From assembly GCA_015039315.1 (NCBI GenBank), contig WIDE01000012.1:4877-68876 (forward strand): a DNA stretch of 64,000 nt, given 5' to 3'. Source of the stretch: Clavulina sp. PMI_390. Lineage: Eukaryota > Basidiomycota > Agaricomycetes > Cantharellales > Hydnaceae. A program made the position numbers and the translations under genes. Each line of letters opens with the position of its first letter. The stretch's first letter is position 1. Positions 1 to 11,983 of this stretch are shown here, in pieces. The notes beneath the pieces were generated by a model. The model saw only the letters and a list, made by a program, of their open reading frames with translations. It did no database searches and was not told where the DNA came from.

Positions 1-1461
1 ATGGTGTGTAGTGGCTATCTTTATATACATGTTGCAGTGCAGGTTGAGGATCAGCATTCTGGGGAACCAATCAAATCAAAGAAGTAGGTCTGACAGAAGG
101 GTAACAAATAGCAATCAAGAAGTCAGAACCAATCAGAAACAAGATAGCTGTCAGCCAATCAAAATGAGAATAGGATTGGCTAATCAAAATGAAGATAAAG
201 CAGACCAATCACAATACAAGACATTAGTCAGCCATGAGCATATAGTAACAGCAGAACAATGGAAGGACCAAGACAGAATGTTCAAAGATGGAACAAAGGA
301 AGGATCCATGGAAGCTGTGCTAGGGCCATGGGCTGCTTAGCTGTTATCATATCAGCAAGTTAGGATTTCCTGGTCCAAATGCAAAAATGAGAGGTATCTG
401 ACCCTCACACCATATTCCCTTCTACAGAAGTTGCCATAGAAATTGACTCCAAATTTTTGGCACTCCTATTAGCAAGAACCTACTCAGATAAATATGCTTG
501 TTTTTACACAATTTTCAACCTAGCAGTCAAAATCTACTCAAAAGTGAGAACCAGATATACTCACCTTGTAAGGAATGTAGTTAGACTATGCAAGGCCCTT
601 GTCAGCAACCTTTTTCCACTTTCATTTAGTAGATAGTTTCTTCACTTTCTATTCACTCAAACAAGCATGCTGTTCACATTTTGCCAAACAGCCAACGAAG
701 CCCTTCACACCTAGGCTGTATGCTCTAAATGCCTCTAGGGCTCTAGTTAACTGTTGCCTCACCCCAGTATGGATAGTAGGATACTTAGTAGTACAGACAG
801 CAATTGAACAGTCATTACCAGTTAAACCCTGTCTGATTTTCTTGTCTTTTCTGCCTGATTTCTCCTTTCTTGTTCACTTGACCTTTCTCTCTTGTCTCTC
901 TTTTCTTGCTTGCTCCAACTGATCCTCCTTGATTGGTTATCTTGGTGTGATAGAAGCATGCTCTCAGTTGAGCACTTGATTGACCACTCCATCAATCCAC
1001 ATATGAATGTTGTATTCATCTCACATTCTTGTAGCCACAAGGTCTAAATTCTTACTATTGACATTTGAAACCAGAACATTGTTAGTTGACCAAAGTTGTG
1101 GCATTAGTGAGTGACCAGCCTTTTCACTGCTCAAATTCACACATACAACTATAGGAGAGCCTATTGCAAACTATACATCAGGATTGGCTAAGTGAGCTGA
1201 CATGAACTGAATCAAATAATATAAATATTAATTTGCAGGACCTCTGGTATTGACTCAAATGCTTTGCAGTCAGAGGAGAGATCCTTTTGCCATAGCCATA
1301 CATCCACCCCCAACAAACCAAATTTAGAATGAATACTACTCCGGCTTCAAAACCATGAGGGTGTTCTAGACCTGACTTATATCACACATGTGATATAAAC
1401 ACCTGGATGCCATGTGGCCACTTGATAGTGGGGGTCTAGGGCATAGATTGCATGTGTTGTA
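1..1461. repeat. Gene-free AT-rich left edge, probably decayed repeat
   Basis: I see no credible coding exon here. The sequence is visibly more A/T-rich than the rest of the window and its open frames are short, with no ATG-led conserved protein. Positions 65-215 carry several copies of a CCAATCA-like word. Near 1308-1316 the plus strand reads CCCCCAACA, so the minus strand begins TGTTGGGGG, which resembles an LTR terminus. No matching second LTR, primer-binding site or polypurine tract was found. A degenerate retroelement fragment is an inference; plain intergenic DNA is the alternative. Confidence 0.35.
1377..1398. repeat. Short perfect inverted repeat (hairpin)
   Basis: The 9-bp arms TTATATCAC and GTGATATAA flank a 4-nt loop ACAT. 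The element lies about 65 bp beyond the Glo3 stop codon, so on the minus strand it falls in or just past the 3' UTR. It could form an RNA hairpin near the transcript end or be a terminal-repeat relic. Confidence 0.6.
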
Positions 1462-3095
1462 CTACTGTAAGTGGGCAAGGTAATCCGATAACTAAGGTGG
1501 GTAGAAGAGTGAGCAAGGTGCCTGATTGGGCAGAAAGCAGCAATGTTACCTTCAAAGCACCCGCGCGTACAGACTCAATCGCATTCTGAACTTCCTCCTT
1601 TGCCATCACCCGGCTCAACGCATCTCGCGTTGCCGTTTCCAGGGCGGATAATGATTCGTTGCCAGTGAAAGATCCAGATGCGCCATTACCATCGTCCTCT
1701 TCTTCCTCTCGACCAAAGTACTGGTTGCTGGAGATGCTTGTTGCACCTTGGAATTGAGATAGTTTGGTCTTTGCTTCAGAAACCGCGGCGGGATCATAAG
1801 CGCCGCGTTCAAAGAACATTTCCGAAGAAATTGCCTTCTGATTCCCAAAGCGGTCACGGGCGGTTGTCGGAGCGTCGTCGACTTTGGCTGTGGAGCTGCG
1901 GGAAGCGGCAGAGGTGGATGGAGTCGTGGCCCCCATTCCAAGCCTATTGAAGCCAATCCCTAGGCGCTGCATGTCCGAGCTTTGGGCGGCGGATTCGGAA
2001 GTTAAGGCAGCAGGCTTAGATGCGGTGGCATTTGTAGGAGACGTAGAGGAAACCGCAGTAGATGCAGATGACGATTGAGAAGGAGCAACATTGGCCGTTT
2101 GAGTGGTAGCAGCGGCAGCGGCAGCAGCAGCCGCTGCAAGCTGTTGCGATCGAGCCTCCTCTTCCTTTGCTTTTCGCTCTGCCTCTTCGAAGTTGATACT
2201 TGAGACCGCCTTCTTGGCACCGAGTTTGGCAGGACGCGAGGAGCCCGCCGTCGTAGCTGCGCGAGCTGCCGGGGTACGGGATGGTACGGAAGTGAGCGAT
2301 GGTGAGGAACTCGTGGAACTGTTAGATCGAAGCGAGGCGGAGGTGATAGTGCGGGGATTCGACGGCGGTGTCGGACGAGAGCCCAATCCTACATTCGCAA
2401 CAGTACTAGGGGCAGGAGGTGCCTTTGTACTGGATGCTTTTGAGGGCTGATCCCAGTTGTTGAAGAAATCATCGTCGTCAGCTGATGCTGGAGGAGGGCC
2501 CGACGCTGGTGCCTCCGCGCCCTCTACGAAAATACCATTTGGGAAGCTATACAGTGAAGATTAGAGTTTGACGGGATGATTCGGGAGATAGAACCCACAG
2601 AGCAACATCTTGTTGGACACGATTGACCAGCTCAGCGCGGTAGAGGTCGGCGACCGGGGCGGTGTATTTCTTTTTAGTGTCTGCATTGCCTAGAAGGGCG
2701 GCGGAGCCATGGCGTGTGTAGAACTCAGTGGCAGATCGATTTCCACCGACTTTCATGGTGCGGAGATGTTTCAGCTGCCAGCTGTCGAGGGTGCTCGACC
2801 TAAAGAGTGATCGCTCAGCTGCTATCTGGTGAAAGAACGTAGCCAACTTACTGGACAAAACTAATATGAACCCCCATATTGCGATGATTGCTGGAACAGT
2901 CGAGGCATATATAGACTCCGAACGTGGTAGAGCACCACGTAGGTTGTCGAGTCTTACAGTCCCAGCAGAACTAACAGTGTAATTGAGCGTGCTTTGTTGA
3001 AACAATGAGAGAGCGCAACATGAAGTTACCTGATTGGCTTTATCCGCTTTAAGGGCTTTGAAGACGGCCTCAGTGGTTTCTTTTGAGGGATCCAT
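1462..3095 (-). CDS. GLO3: Arf GTPase-activating protein, Glo3/ArfGAP2-3 type
   Basis: ArfGAP that stimulates GTP hydrolysis by Arf1 on COPI vesicles at the Golgi-ER interface. Five exons (3095-3030, 2970-2852, 2799-2599, 2546-1550, 1491-1462) sum to 1413 nt, giving 470 residues. The zinc finger is complete: C24, C27, C44, C47 in the CX2CX16CX2C spacing, with the arginine finger at R52. The central part is Ser/Thr/Pro-rich with a polyalanine run encoded near 2105-2140. The C-terminal part holds the Glo3-type motif region ([14 protein letters not shown], then SSNQYFG), which in this family contacts coatomer. The last exon encodes only LSDYLAHLQ. The start ATG at 3095 gives the usual short acidic/basic leader before the finger. 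It is divergent from the AMPK beta gene. Confidence 0.93.
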
Positions 3096-3537
3096 GGATC
3101 GATGATCGGCGTGCGGAGTTGATAGATATTGATCGTCGTGGTGTACTGTTACGACCAAAGTGAAGGTGATGTAAACAAAAGAGCCTTTTGTGGCGGGGGA
3201 GCACCTCTCGTAGTCTTGGTCCGATGTCTCATTGTTCCGCAACAAATTCATGTGTATCGATAGCTGCCTCATATCCTTCATAAACAAGCTTTCTCACTTG
3301 TCCAGGATTTGATGGGAACTCAATTGTATTCATCCCAACTAACATCATCGAAATTTCCTGGTATAATCCGTAAATGCCCAATATCAAGAACAATGGGGAG
3401 GGGGAGGAGCAAGAACCGCCAGGGAATCCGAGCGATTTCTAGACCGCTGATGGACAAAGAAGAAACGATATCCGTGAGACTTTGGGCGTGGCACGCTAGC
3501 CAGGCAGTTGCCGGTGCAGAGGGGCCAAGAGCTCACC
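3096..3537. promoter_or_regulatory. Divergent promoter region between GLO3 and AMPK beta
   Basis: 442 bp separate two outward-facing start codons. No protein with an ATG and family resemblance is encoded here. I see no clear TATA element, so this is a shared promoter by position only. Confidence 0.4.
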
Positions 3538-4879
3538 ATGGGTCAGAACGCATCATCGTCTGAAAAGGGGAAAGATACCACCAACGTCAAGAAAAGCAGG
3601 TAAGGGAAGAGCTATCTATATGTTCTCTCCCGTTCTTGTTGTCACGCTCGCTTGCCAATGACACTCGAGGCTTACAACCGATTCAATATTATTTCCCGCA
3701 CAGGCCACCGATCGGAAATAGTAGACGAACATCATCGCTCGAACTTCCAGACATCAATCGCCCGTCTGCCTCTCGACGATTGCAGCCGACGGCAGCCACA
3801 GCGACTGTTGCGCCCATAACCGCAGTGACACCAGTCGTGGAAACACCAGTGACTACCTCTTCTGTCCCCATTCCTATCCCGGCCCAGTCCAGTGCCTCAG
3901 CCCCGCCTTTTCCGTCCCCGATGCCAGCCCCTCCCCATGAGACTCCCGAAGCACGTCAACGGGCTCCTTCCGCGAGACACGAACACGGCAATCCCACCCC
4001 CGATGCCCATATCCACTCAAGCATCCCCCTTGGTATCATTCTGCAGGCTGACGGCGGAGCAAGCGCTGCAATCGACGAACCTGGTGGCACGCTTGTCCCT
4101 ACCACTATCTGGTGGCGTGGAGGGGGTGGAAAACTCGTTCAAGTCTCTGGAACATTTGAGAGCTCATGGAGCCGCCGTATCACCATGATCCAGGAGTGAG
4201 TGAGCTACCCTCCCGAGCTTGCTCTCCCCTGCTTATCGTCACCTATTTTTCTATCCAGTCCAAACGACCAGCAAACATATTCAGCGACTGTCCGATTACG
4301 CCCTGGAACTCATCGAATCAAGTTTATCATTGACGATGTCTGGAAATGTTCTGATGAGCTACCAACCGCGACAGATAATGATGGACATTTAGTCAATTAT
4401 ATCGAAGTGGCCCCTGCATCGCCTACAGCATGGGACCCCTCCTCAGAAACTTCGGCGCCTGAGTCCTCCCGTCACCAGACACCTTTTGGCGACATCATCC
4501 CTCCGCATTTGCTCCATTCAGCTCTCCTTGAGGAGCAATACCTCTCCCAACAGATGGCGAACCCACCACCTATTCCTCACCCGGCGGCTCTGCCACGCCA
4601 TCTCGAGCGCGTCATTTTGAATACACATCGGCACACCCGGGAGCGTGCGGTAATGGACGGTCATCGTGATGATAACTCAGTCCTCCCTATTCCTAATCAC
4701 GTTGTGTTAAATCATCTTGGCACCAGTGCCATAAAAAATGGAGTACTAGCTGTTGCAACAACCATGCGATACCATCAGAAGGTGATTACACGTCTTTGGC
4801 CCCATGCATGATAGCAAGCTGCTAACGTCTTATCACACAGTACATCTCCACCCTCTATTTCAAGCCAGTATCATCGTAA
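3538..4879 (+). CDS. SNF1/AMPK complex beta subunit (Sip1/Sip2/Gal83 type)
   Basis: Scaffold subunit of the Snf1/AMPK kinase; it bridges the catalytic alpha and nucleotide-sensing gamma subunits. Exons 3538-3599, 3704-4195, 4259-4781 and 4841-4879 total 1116 nt, 371 residues. It starts MGQNASSS, a good N-myristoylation signal as in Sip2 and mammalian beta. A proline-rich linker leads to the glycogen-binding CBM48 domain (about 155-245, with WRGGGG, then PGTHRIKFIIDD). The C-terminal ASC domain (about 275-371) ends LYFKPVSS and includes the VLNHL and RYHQKYISTLYFKP signatures. The alternative reading frame through intron 2 stops within a few codons, so the splice is required. In the family it tethers the kinase to membranes and glycogen. 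Confidence 0.94.
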
Positions 4880-4968
4880 ATTTGCCGACCTCCCGTGTGT
4901 ATTCAATGTGTGTATATCGCCATGTATAGCCATTTATCGCATAACACTTTGCTCTTGATAATGGGAGC

Positions 4969-6148
4969 CTATGTTCGTTTCATTTTGTTCGCCCCAGTTC
5001 CCGTAGAGGTCACCCTTCGCTTCTTAGCCCCAGTACCTTCATTGATATGATGGCTTTTTGAGCTGCCAATGGTATGAGACCTCTTTGACTACAGAAAATT
5101 TTGTTAAGAGGCCGCGGGAAATGGACATAAAAGTGCTAACAGGACGGGGTTTAGTGCTTGGCCCAATACCATCCAACTCGTCCTCAGACTCGCTTTGCAT
5201 CTGATAATCCAGGTCATTGTCGTACTCGTCAAGGTAATGGGATGTCTTTTTGGTACGTGGGGCTGAAAACGACTTGCGACGAGGATCATTAATGTCACCC
5301 AGGGGGTTGGCGTCCAGTCGAGAGGCAGTGCTTCGGTCCTCATCACTGTCCTCAACTTTGGCAGCAATCTGGGATGAGGAAGCTCGATTACTTGATCGTC
5401 CAGCTACGTCTGCATTGATAGAGCTCCTATTGTTTCGAGCATGCGACTTCGGTGGACTTGACTGGACGAAAAGTTAAAAACTACATATGTTCACCTCGGA
5501 TAGGGTGATGGCGGAGACTCAACTGAATAAGCCTGCAGGGCTTGGACAAGCGCGTTACACTGAGGGTGGCCACAACGGAATAAATTTGAATATGGGACTG
5601 GGGATGCAGGAGAAGCGCACCTGATCGTGCCATCGACGAGATTCCTCTTGCGCCATCTCCATCTATTGGAACACTTTTGGTCAAGACAGGTTTAGATAGG
5701 CAATCTCGCATATGCATACTGCTTTACGCATAGCTTCCGATGCCTTCAGTGATGCGGACAGCTTTGGGGAGCAATTAGAATAGTTACAATGAATAGACCA
5801 ACTATTGAGGAACGAACCTGGCTTTCCAATTCAACGATGCGCGAAGTTGCGGTCGAAAGCTGTGTGGAAATGAGGTCGGCAAAAGGTAACACCATATATA
5901 CGACGGAATACAAGCCTGTTGGAGTAGCTGATCGCGTTCTTCAACCTTGAACGAGAGCGCATTTAGTGGTTGGATCGATAAGTCTAGTCAAGCTCTACTG
6001 ACAGTATCATGAAACTTGTTATCTTGTTCCGCGACCTGATGTACCACGCGTTAGATGGGTAGCGTTACGGAGGTGATGAATGGCTCTGAGCTACGTTTCT
6101 GGCGAACCTCCCAAGAGCTTGGATAATGTGCTCCAATTCGCGTGACAT
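4969..6148 (-). CDS. Small coiled-coil protein with micro-exons and basic C-terminus
   Basis: Unrecognised protein of 247 residues. Nine exons total 744 nt: 6148-6095, 6035-6003, 5945-5916, 5859-5818, 5761-5720, 5662-5621, 5559-5495, 5456-5141, 5088-4969. Exons 2-6 are 33, 30, 42, 42 and 42 nt, all phase 0, and together encode one continuous predicted coiled coil (about residues 18-85, rich in E/Q/L). Residues 105-200 are Ser/Asp-rich and look disordered. The tail is strongly basic (GAKKRRV and KMKRT), consistent with nuclear localisation. It is convergent with AMPK beta (89 bp between stops) and divergent from the Utp30-like gene with only 89 bp between start codons. The role is unknown; a structural or chromatin/kinetochore coiled coil would fit, but that is speculation. 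Confidence 0.8.
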
Positions 6149-6237
6149 GTTGTGTTATTGTCAGGTATGTACGCCGGAGGTTGTGCCACAACCTGCGTCA
6201 AAAATTCTTTGCGCGCCCCATACATTTCGCATCGACG
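6149..6237. promoter_or_regulatory. Very short divergent promoter (89 bp)
   Basis: The start codons of the coiled-coil gene (minus) and the Utp30-like gene (plus) are only 89 bp apart. Both promoters and 5' UTRs must share this interval or overlap the opposite gene's first exon. No TATA box is visible. Confidence 0.5.
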
Positions 6238-7359
6238 ATGGCTTCAACACTATTGATTGATGGGCACGTAGCAGCTGCCGTTGTCGAGCGGGCCTCGTCC
6301 GCCATACATGCTTACGTGTCCCAGGCCAGTGCACGCCAAGATGATGAAGACCTACTTGGTGCACATGAAGACTTCGTGTGGTTAGTCGTCGGCGTCAAAC
6401 GCATGACGCCGGGAAAAAACCTCAAACCCCATCGCATGTAGGGTTCCTTTCCATCGCCCACGATCTCCTGTTAATATTGCGTTCATAGCCCGCTTTCTCA
6501 TTCCCTCGTTGACCCTCGTACCCAGTCGGTCTGTCTGATTACTAAGGATCCCCAGCGAGAATACAAAGACCTTCTCGAGGCCAACAAAATAAAATTCATT
6601 TCGCGTGTTGTAGGGGTTGACAAGCTGAAGGGAAAGTTCAAGCCATTTGAGGCGAGGCGGCAGCTTCTCCAAGATCATGATCTGTTCCTGGCAGATGATC
6701 GAGTTGTCCCAATGCTGCCGAAACTTCTTGGAAAGATCTTTTTCACCGCTAAAAAGTACGATTCTTCCCTCGAAGAAACAAGTAGTCTATTCACGATTTC
6801 GTGCTGTGTTTAGGCAGCCCGTCCCAGTTTCTCTGACCAAGACAAATATCAAAACGAGATTAGAAAATGCAATTTCCTCTACATATCTGCACCAGAACCA
6901 GGGAACCTGCACGTACGTCCCTCCCACATCAGCGCACACCTTCTATCTCATCCCCTCTATAGGTCTATCAAAATTGCCACCTCTTCTCATTCCTCAGCCC
7001 AAATAGCTGAGAACCTTGCCACTGCGATACCTCCCATCATTGCAAGTGTTGCTGATGGGTGGGACAATATCCAAAGCTTGCATATCAAAACATCGCAGAG
7101 CGCTAGTCTCCCTATATGGACCTGCAACCTGGGTGCAGGCGAGCGGTGGGGCAGCTTGTCCCCTTTGGTCCCTTCCGTCCCTTCAGAGCTCCATCCATTA
7201 AGGGTCAATGGTGGAAATAAAAGGCCACGCGAACAGGATGTTGAGCCTACTGAGCCGGGTCGTCCTCACTCGAAAGTTGGATCACGATCTATCAAAACCA
7301 CATCCCCACCCACGGCGTCAAAGGAACCTCGCTCAAAAAGAAAACTGCAGTCCTTATGA
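6238..7359 (+). CDS. Ribosomal L1-domain ribosome-biogenesis protein (Utp30/Cic1/RSL1D1-like)
   Basis: Nucleolar RNA-binding protein of the L1p/L10e superfamily that acts in pre-rRNA processing. Exons 6238-6437, 6489-6755, 6814-6912 and 6963-7359 sum to 963 nt, 320 residues. The L1 fold spans about residues 45-230. The family signatures KPHRIPL, then VCLITKDPQREYKDLL and VVGVDKLKGKFK, are continuous across the first intron. The C-terminal tail (about 265-320) is Lys/Arg/Pro-rich, as in RSL1D1 relatives. I cannot separate Utp30 from Cic1 orthology by eye. The 3' end converges on the MAPKK gene (140 bp gap). Confidence 0.85.
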
Positions 7360-7499
7360 TCATCTGCATGTCCATATCCTATGTGTAATTAATATCACTG
7401 CGGTTACAGCCGCGGCGGCAGTGTTGATGATACAAGATGGTTGACATCCGACAGTATGACAGCAAGGGAAAATGTTATACAGCACTACAGCGTGGCACA

Positions 7500-9119
7500 T
7501 TAAAGACTGGCAGCCCACGCTTCGAGGTTAACTCGGTTGTTCATTGCTGTCAGGATCATCCATTGGTGTGTCTAAAAGATAGGAGTTGAGATATTATGCT
7601 CGTCATCACGGGCGTTTTAACGTACGAGTAATTCTTTGGGGGTTGGTCGTTCCTCTGGAACCTTTTTTAAGCACAAATCAATGAATTCGTGACTCTCCCG
7701 GGGGAATCGAGCCTCTGGGACCAAGCGCGGGGCAGGCTCGTTCACAATATGCTGGAGGAGCTCCAAGATGGACATCATCATTGCCCCCCCTTCGAGGCTT
7801 ACGCCTCTACTGTTCCGACGATCCTTGTTATCGTTATTGCGGGCAGGGCGATGACTGTGAGGAAGAGGCTGTAATGACATAGGGCGTCCAGGGTGAACTG
7901 TGGGATCTACGTCGCGAGGCGACAAGGTACCATCAAGATCTGAGCGATCCTGGTCCGAATCATCATCTGAATCAGCGAAGGGGAATCTGCCCAGTGCGAG
8001 CTCAATCAGACTGATGCCGAGAGACCAAACGTCTGATTTAACGGTGTATTTCGCTCCTTGGATACGTTCAGGCTGTTGGCAAAAGTGTTTAGTATATCCA
8101 GGAACCGTAGATAAACCGGGCTGTTACAGCTTACACTCATGTATGTTGATGTTCCGACAAAAGTGTCCGCAATCGAATTGATGAGCTCCCCAGACACCCC
8201 AAAGTCTCCGAGCTTGACTTGGCCTTGAGAGTTTAGGAGTATGTTGGAGGGCTTGATATCTACAACGGCAGAGAAGTCAGTTTAGGGGTACTAATACAGA
8301 GATAGACTATAAAACCTCGATGGATGATTTTGTGGGCTTCGTAGAGGTAGACAAGGCCCTCGAGCACGTCGAAGCACAGTTCTCCCACTACCTCGATAGG
8401 AATGGGCCCATGTTTTTTGTACACACCATCCAGACTACCTCTGTCCATAAATTCCATGCATATACAGACGTGGGGATCTGATAGAAAGGCACCAAAAAAC
8501 GATATGATCTGGGGAGATTTGCAGTTGTACATGATTTGGAGTTCGCGAACGATTTGTTTGCGAACCGCAGGTTTCGCATCGATTAAAACTACCTGTTCAT
8601 TGATATATGTGAGTGCAGTAGGCAGGATCTTGCAGCCTGGTAAATACTTACCTTCTTGGCCATCACCCGACCGCTAGGCACATGCTCAACCTTTGACACT
8701 GTGCCACCGTTGCCTTGGCCTAGTTCGCTCAAGGTAATGAAGTCAGAAGCTTTAAGATCACTGCCATCAGACAGGATCTCTGAAGCTAGCTCTTCTTGCA
8801 GGCTGTGGTACGAGGAACGGCTTGGAGAGCTTGTCGTTAAGGAAGCGGATTGGGGAGTGGAGACAGGAATGAGGGATGGAGAATGCGGGTTCTCAACCAA
8901 AGGTTCAGTCGGGGCTTTCGATCGAGATAGATCCATGGCGGGAGGCTTCCTTTTGGATGGTGCGCTGGGGGCCGCTCGGGTCGCAGCAACACCAGGAGCG
9001 ACGAGCGAAGGGGCAGCATTAGATTGTGAAGATGATGGCGCAGGTGGAGAGTCAACTTGAAGCGCTAGGGCTTTGAAATTTCGCTTCTTCCGTACTGGAG
9101 CGGGCGCTGGGTTCGACAT
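7500..9119 (-). CDS. MAP kinase kinase, Ste7/Fuz7 type
   Basis: Dual-specificity kinase that would activate a Fus3/Kss1-type MAPK in mating and filamentation. The basic-plus-LxL stretch at residues 9-20 ([11 protein letters not shown]) looks like a MAPK docking site. The glycine loop GQGNGG lies near 134-139, VMAKK carries the ATP-binding lysine, and HRD is intact but split by an intron (g|at). DFG is present, and the activation loop [17 protein letters not shown] has the Ser/Thr phosphosites spaced as in MEKs. The C-lobe has an Asp/Ser-rich insertion after ALGRFPFAD. The last exon encodes [19 protein letters not shown] and ends at 7500. Start ATG at 9119. Assignment to the Ste7 branch rather than the Mkk1 or Pbs2 branch rests on the activation loop and short N-terminus. 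Confidence 0.9.
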
Positions 9120-9261
9120 GTTGGGCGATTGTTGAATGTTATTGATGACATTGTCACGCGCCCACTTGAACCATTTTCCTTCACTATGATCGCGCCTGCG
9201 TCTATCTCTTGACGTACGGACGACGCTATCTAACCTCGTTATTAAGTGATTATAATAGTAC

Positions 9262-11696
9262 CTAACGAGAGGAAAGAGCGAATCCAACCTCCAACTGTCT
9301 TTTCATCCCATAAAGCCAACACAGAACAAATACCCCAGAACAAAGCAGCGTGTTAAGAACGACGAAAAGGTCTGGATATCGTTGTGGTGCATTTAAAAGA
9401 GCTTCGGCGGAATGTAGGACAGTAAAAGCAAGGTATGCGATCTACCACGAATTCATCAGAAAGTGAACTCCCTTTTACATTTGCCTGGCACTTACCATGG
9501 TCACAGCCTTCACAAATGATGTCGGGATTTTTAGAGGGTGGTATCCAACAATGTAGTTCCATCCAAGAACAAGTGCAACATACTGCAGGCCCTGGGCATC
9601 CTTCTTCAGCAGCGGCCAAAGGCTACATGAATTAATTGAAGTGAATGAATCGCCAAGCAGGTGAAGGGTACAGAACCGTACCTGAAAGCTGCCGCGTTAT
9701 TCAAGAGCATTCCCCATTCCCAGACCCCAACCCCCATAGGCCCAAGATCCTCTCGCGCGCTCATCACCAGAGTGAAGGGAACTAATGGGAGAAGTATGGA
9801 TTTTTCATGCACCTGGAATGAAAATAGGAAGAACGCCATGGAGGAGTTGAATAGGGCGAGGGGAAGAAGACTTGATGTTGGGACAGTAGGTGAAGGTTGA
9901 AGGAGACTCTTCTCTTCTGCGCCATCAGAGGGCTCAGTGTAGGGCTCCTTGATCAATGTGTAACTGAGGTAGAGGATGTGGCAGAAACTGGGGAGAATCG
10001 CAGCAATGGTAGCTATCAGTGCCACTATTGGCAAGTTGTCGCGTAATGAGCTTTCCCGCCATTTGAAAACCACATTCGAGGCGCCCCAGAAATTGGCGAC
10101 TTTGTCCTCAAACAATCCACGGCCAAATGGAAACATGCGAATTACAATCTGCCGGAGGTTGCTAGAGGAAAATTGATAAGCCCCAAAAGGCAAAAGCAGT
10201 ACGCCGAATGTTCCAATAACGGTAACCCCAAGGCGTATGAACAGACGTCCTCTACACTCAATTCTGGAATGAGAGCACGACAATCATTGACAAAAGATAA
10301 CGCTCACCCCCTATGCAAACCAAGGAAGAAACATTTTCCAAGACAGAAGCCGAAGATAGCAGGCGAATAGTATAGCGCCATTTGCTTGAATCCCAAACTA
10401 AGAACAAAAGCGACTGCTGCAGGCACATCGTACCCGATATGGAATAGACACACGGAGGAAATGCTTAGCCCAAGCATGACGGAATTATACCTTGGTTGGC
10501 GGTCAGTAAAAAGAGAGGGCAAGAGGAGAGTAGCCAAAACGACGCACTGAAAATGACCATGGTCTATCAAAATTAAGGACGGGTGCAACAGTAAAGTTAT
10601 GGCAGCTAAGGTCTACAGGTTGGATGAAAATTTGTCGATTTCTCCGAAGAGCAGGAGAACGCACCTGAGACCGATTTGATCGAGAAGTCAAATATGACCG
10701 ACAATAGAACAGGATAGCAGTAAAGTAGAATGCAGCGTCGGTAAAAAGTGCAGAGAGTCTCATGAAAGTCTTCATAGACGACGACTCAAACCCGCGAGAG
10801 GACTCCAATGCGAACCACAAAGGATTGACCGTATGGCCACTAGAAACGAACCAAGAGCGTGATCCAGCGAGTCCGGAAGAACATACGGAGAAAGAATCGC
10901 CTTACATGTATCCACAAGCCCAGCTGATATATGCAGTGAGTGGTGGGTAGTCAAGGCCCCAGTATTTGAGATCATAAAAGTACCAGGCGGATGGGGGAAG
11001 GTGTATTGATAGCTCCATCCAATGTCTTTGAGCTTCAAAATCCCCATACATCGGTGGAGCATTCCCCCCTAGGAAGAGTAGTGTTAAGTGGTCTGACGTT
11101 TAAAGGATTCGTGAAACACACCAGAGTAACCTCCAAGCCCAACAAGCCAACGAACCAACAGAGACAGGACAATCACTACCGAAACAAGCTGCTCCTTGAG
11201 GCCTAGTTTTGACATCCAGCGCACAAATCGACGCGCAGGAGTGTCCATACGAGGGTTGTGTAGAGTGCTGAAGTGTGAAGGTTGAGACACCGGGAATGAG
11301 TGTTTAGGAGCCAAGGAGGTGGCGCTGGAGGTCATCTGAGCTGCAGTTTGTTGGCCAAGAGGAGATGAGACTCGGGGAGGGACAGAATCATGAGCTTGTG
11401 GAAGATCAAGGAGCCATGGTTGGATGGCGTTCGACGAGTAGTGACGCGGGCGTGGGGCATGGAAAACAATATCATCCCCGCCATAGTCTGTTTCGGACCT
11501 GTTCATATTTCAGAATTCATAATTAAGATAGAACAGAAAGCATATACTCAAGGCGAGTACGGAGTGTGCTAGCATTGGATGCAGCGGATGGTACGCGTTG
11601 GCGAGAGTTCATCCGTGGTGAACCTAACGCTCGAAGACTCGACTCTGAGAGAGGCACTGGGCGCCCTTGAGGAGGAGAGGGAGATGCTCGATCCAT
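9262..11696 (-). CDS. ALG6: Dolichyl-P-Glc: Man9GlcNAc2-PP-dolichol alpha-1,3-glucosyltransferase
   Basis: ER membrane enzyme (GT57) that adds the first glucose to the lipid-linked N-glycan precursor. The N-terminus (from ATG 11696) is about 140 residues of Ser/Pro-rich cytosolic sequence; exon 1 is 11696-11548 and exon 2 is 11498-11122. The luminal signature GNAPPMYGDFEAQRHWMEL begins exon 3 (from 11068), followed by YPPLTAYISW, both typical of Alg6. Many hydrophobic segments follow, including the HPSLILIDHGHFQYNSVMLG stretch conserved in the Alg6/Alg8 family. The final exons encode LGWNYIVGYHPLK and end ...FALSSR at 9262. It is tandem with the MAPKK (142 bp between this stop and that start). 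Alg8 is less likely because of the APPMYGDFEAQRHWME match. Confidence 0.92.
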
Positions 11697-11983
11697 CTTC
11701 GGCTTCAATGCAGAAATATTTCGAAAGATGGCGAGTTTGGGAGTGTGAACATGTATGTTTACAACACTTTCACCAACAGCCAGCGTGGGAAACTGCGCAT
11801 GTATTGCGCTGAGTCCTACCAAGCTTGGAAGGTAATAAGATGCAAAGATTATAAGGTAGGTAAATATAACCCATTAGGGCCTATGTAGCCTCGCCGGAGC
11901 CAGACAGCCATTCAATCGTACTCCTCCATTCCTGTGGCCACAAAACTCCGTCACTGAGCTATTACATGGGGACGAGAAGATGA

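Noticed and set aside
5481..5717. Minus-strand ORF with ATG-like start in the coiled-coil locus
   Set aside because: It reads through introns in a different frame from the phase-0 exon chain and has no conserved content.
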